NCBI GenBank assembly: GCA_050291585.1
Contig: JBNKKA010000018.1
Span: 1-38,380 of the forward strand
DNA length: 38,380 nucleotides
From: JASJCL01 sp050291585
GTDB lineage: Bacteria; Desulfobacterota; Desulfobacteria; Desulfobacterales; Desulfosarcinaceae
Reading direction: 5' to 3'
A model generated the notes under the pieces. The model worked only from the letters and a program-made list of their open reading frames with translations, made no database searches and had not been told where the DNA came from. Positions 37,377-38,380 of the stretch are shown in pieces. The translations under genes and the position numbers were made by a program. The number at the start of each line of letters is the position of its first letter. Position 1 is the stretch's first letter.

Positions 37377-37893
37377 TCCATCCTACTATATTTGTTATGT
37401 GGAAATCTCGCTATATACAAGCTCTCAGGGTATCGCCCCGTAAGGCCGCAATTGGTAAGGGTTTGCAAAGAGCATTCTCAACAATAGGCAGTATTTCGGA
37501 AATAGGACAGAAATTTGAGTGAAAAATGATAAAGCGCCCATTTTTGCTTGGTCGAGGTGACGGAAAGGGATCGATTTTTCAATGTTAGCTTTGTCCAGAA
37601 GGGGGGCGGGTGATTGCTTTTGGAGAGAGGTTTTCCGTTTGTCAAATAGAGTTGGTATCCGTACAGAAAAAGAAGTTGTCACCCGCCCATAAGCGGGGTG
37701 GGCCTTGCCCTTTCTGAAAAAACACTGGCCCGAAGTAAAAGTCAGACTCCGAAGCTAAGGGAGGCAGCCTCCACGTAATCCGCACTTCCCCATACGAGCC
37801 GCTTTGATTCTATCCTTCATCCGATTTAGCAATGAGGATATTCATTATTCAGGGAAAAAGAGACATTGTAATTAAAAGAGAACCCAACTATGT
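37377..37893. other. Gene-poor stretch before the monooxygenase-fold gene
   Basis: About 515 bp. A minus-strand reading frame of 85 codons exists at 37425-37682, but it shows no known motif and no ribosome site, so I do not call it a gene. The stretch 37725-37800 has short complementary parts (ggaggcagcctcc at 37761-37773) and may be a decayed mobile or repeat element. I cannot assign it. Confidence 0.4.
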
Positions 37894-38202
37894 TCAAGCT
37901 TCGGGCCGCAGCGCAGTCCCCAGTAAATACTCTTCATAGTCCGTGGGCCGGGTTTGATAGATGGCCAGCATCTCTTCGAATTTTTGCCGTTCAGGGTTTT
38001 CCTTCCAGGCCAGCCAATCCTCAATATCTTGCCAGGTGGCTATGACGGCCATGTTATTCGGATATTCCTGTTTCATTAAGGTCTCACCGGAGATATAGCC
38101 GGGCTGCTGCATGGCACGTGAACGAATTTCGTTCAACAAAGCCAGAACCTGCTTGGTCTTACCTTCAACAAATCTGCGTTTGATGATGATTTTTGCGATC
38201 AT
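37894..38202 (-). CDS. Antibiotic-biosynthesis-monooxygenase-fold protein
   Basis: A 102-residue single-domain protein with the dimeric alpha/beta-barrel (ABM) pattern. A first strand with KIIIKRRF is followed by a helix, then QQPGYISGETLMKQEYPNNMAVIATWQDIEDWLAW, the usual 'G..s......p..........W.....' layout. The role is likely a small oxygenase or stress-related protein; most members are uncharacterised. The ATG at 38202 is chosen over one 12 bases upstream because ggagg lies 7 bases before it. The ligand is unknown. Confidence 0.78.
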   Translation of the reverse strand: MIAKIIIKRRFVEGKTKQVLALLNEIRSRAMQQPGYISGETLMKQEYPNNMAVIATWQDIEDWLAWKENPERQKFEEMLAIYQTRPTDYEEYLLGTALRPEA

Positions 38203-38357
38203 GAAGGCCTCCATTTTTCCAGGGTGGTTGGGGGAATAGGAGCCTCAGGCTGGACGTGGCGAATATGATGGTGCCTCCGCCGGGGTCCGATCAGGAAGTG
38301 GGTCTGTATGGATTATTGTGACATAGACAAAAAAAGGGGGTCAAGAAAAAACAGGCG

Positions 38358-38380
38358 CGCTGTCCCCACAAGGGACAGCG
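38358..38380 (-). terminator. Perfect hairpin at the right edge of the window
   Basis: CGCTGTCCC (38358-38366) pairs with GGGACAGCG (38372-38380) across a 5-base loop. Read on the minus strand it is followed after a few bases by TTTTTT, so it could end a minus-strand gene lying to the right. It could also be a dispersed repeat. The window ends here, so its full extent is not visible. Confidence 0.45.

Noticed and set aside
37425..37682. An 85-codon minus-strand frame in the gene-poor stretch
   Set aside because: No motif, no ribosome site and no conserved look. Kept only as part of the unexplained stretch.

Overview
This looks like the replication-origin neighbourhood of a Gram-negative bacterial chromosome. 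It is most likely from a deltaproteobacterium (Desulfobacterota). That is an inference from gene content and from protein style: lipoproteins, an outer-membrane barrel, a PHP-UvrD fusion, a TIGR03960-type radical SAM protein next to RNase G, and RdgC. No ribosomal RNA is present to test it. No tRNA, rRNA, CRISPR array or intact mobile element was seen.

Left part (1-12313). A DinG-like helicase runs off the left edge and is preceded in its operon by an ADP-forming acyl-CoA synthetase. Divergent from these is a Cpx-like stress module: a CpxP/Spy lipoprotein, an OmpR-family regulator and a sensor kinase, with a tandem operator-like repeat upstream. Next come a HEAT-repeat protein, a rhomboid protease and a 1160-residue protein that joins an EndoQ-like PHP nuclease to a UvrD-type helicase.

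Origin part (12314-18789). RdgC appears as two adjacent genes, followed by an AT-rich gap (13788-14039) holding six DnaA-box-like 9-mers, then dnaN, gyrB and thyX. dnaA and recF are not in the window. Gene direction changes here: to the left most coding bases are on the minus strand, to the right nearly all genes are on the plus strand. This fits bidirectional replication from the gap.

Right part (19089-38380). A TPR-like lipoprotein and an outer-membrane barrel protein form a pair. A zinc-ribbon/pseudokinase/transmembrane/trypsin/TPR protein follows, then asnS (minus strand), a radical SAM protein and RNase G. The classic origin-linked cluster rpmH-rnpA-yidD-yidC-khpB-mnmE comes next. A perfect 16-bp parS site lies just after mnmE, about 21 kb from the proposed origin. 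A YkgJ-type cysteine-cluster protein, a small unknown protein, a PrmA-like methyltransferase, a gene-poor stretch and a small monooxygenase-fold protein complete the window.

The most interesting points are the EndoQ-helicase fusion, the pseudokinase-protease, the two-gene RdgC beside the origin, the oriC and parS sites, and the Cpx-like operator.
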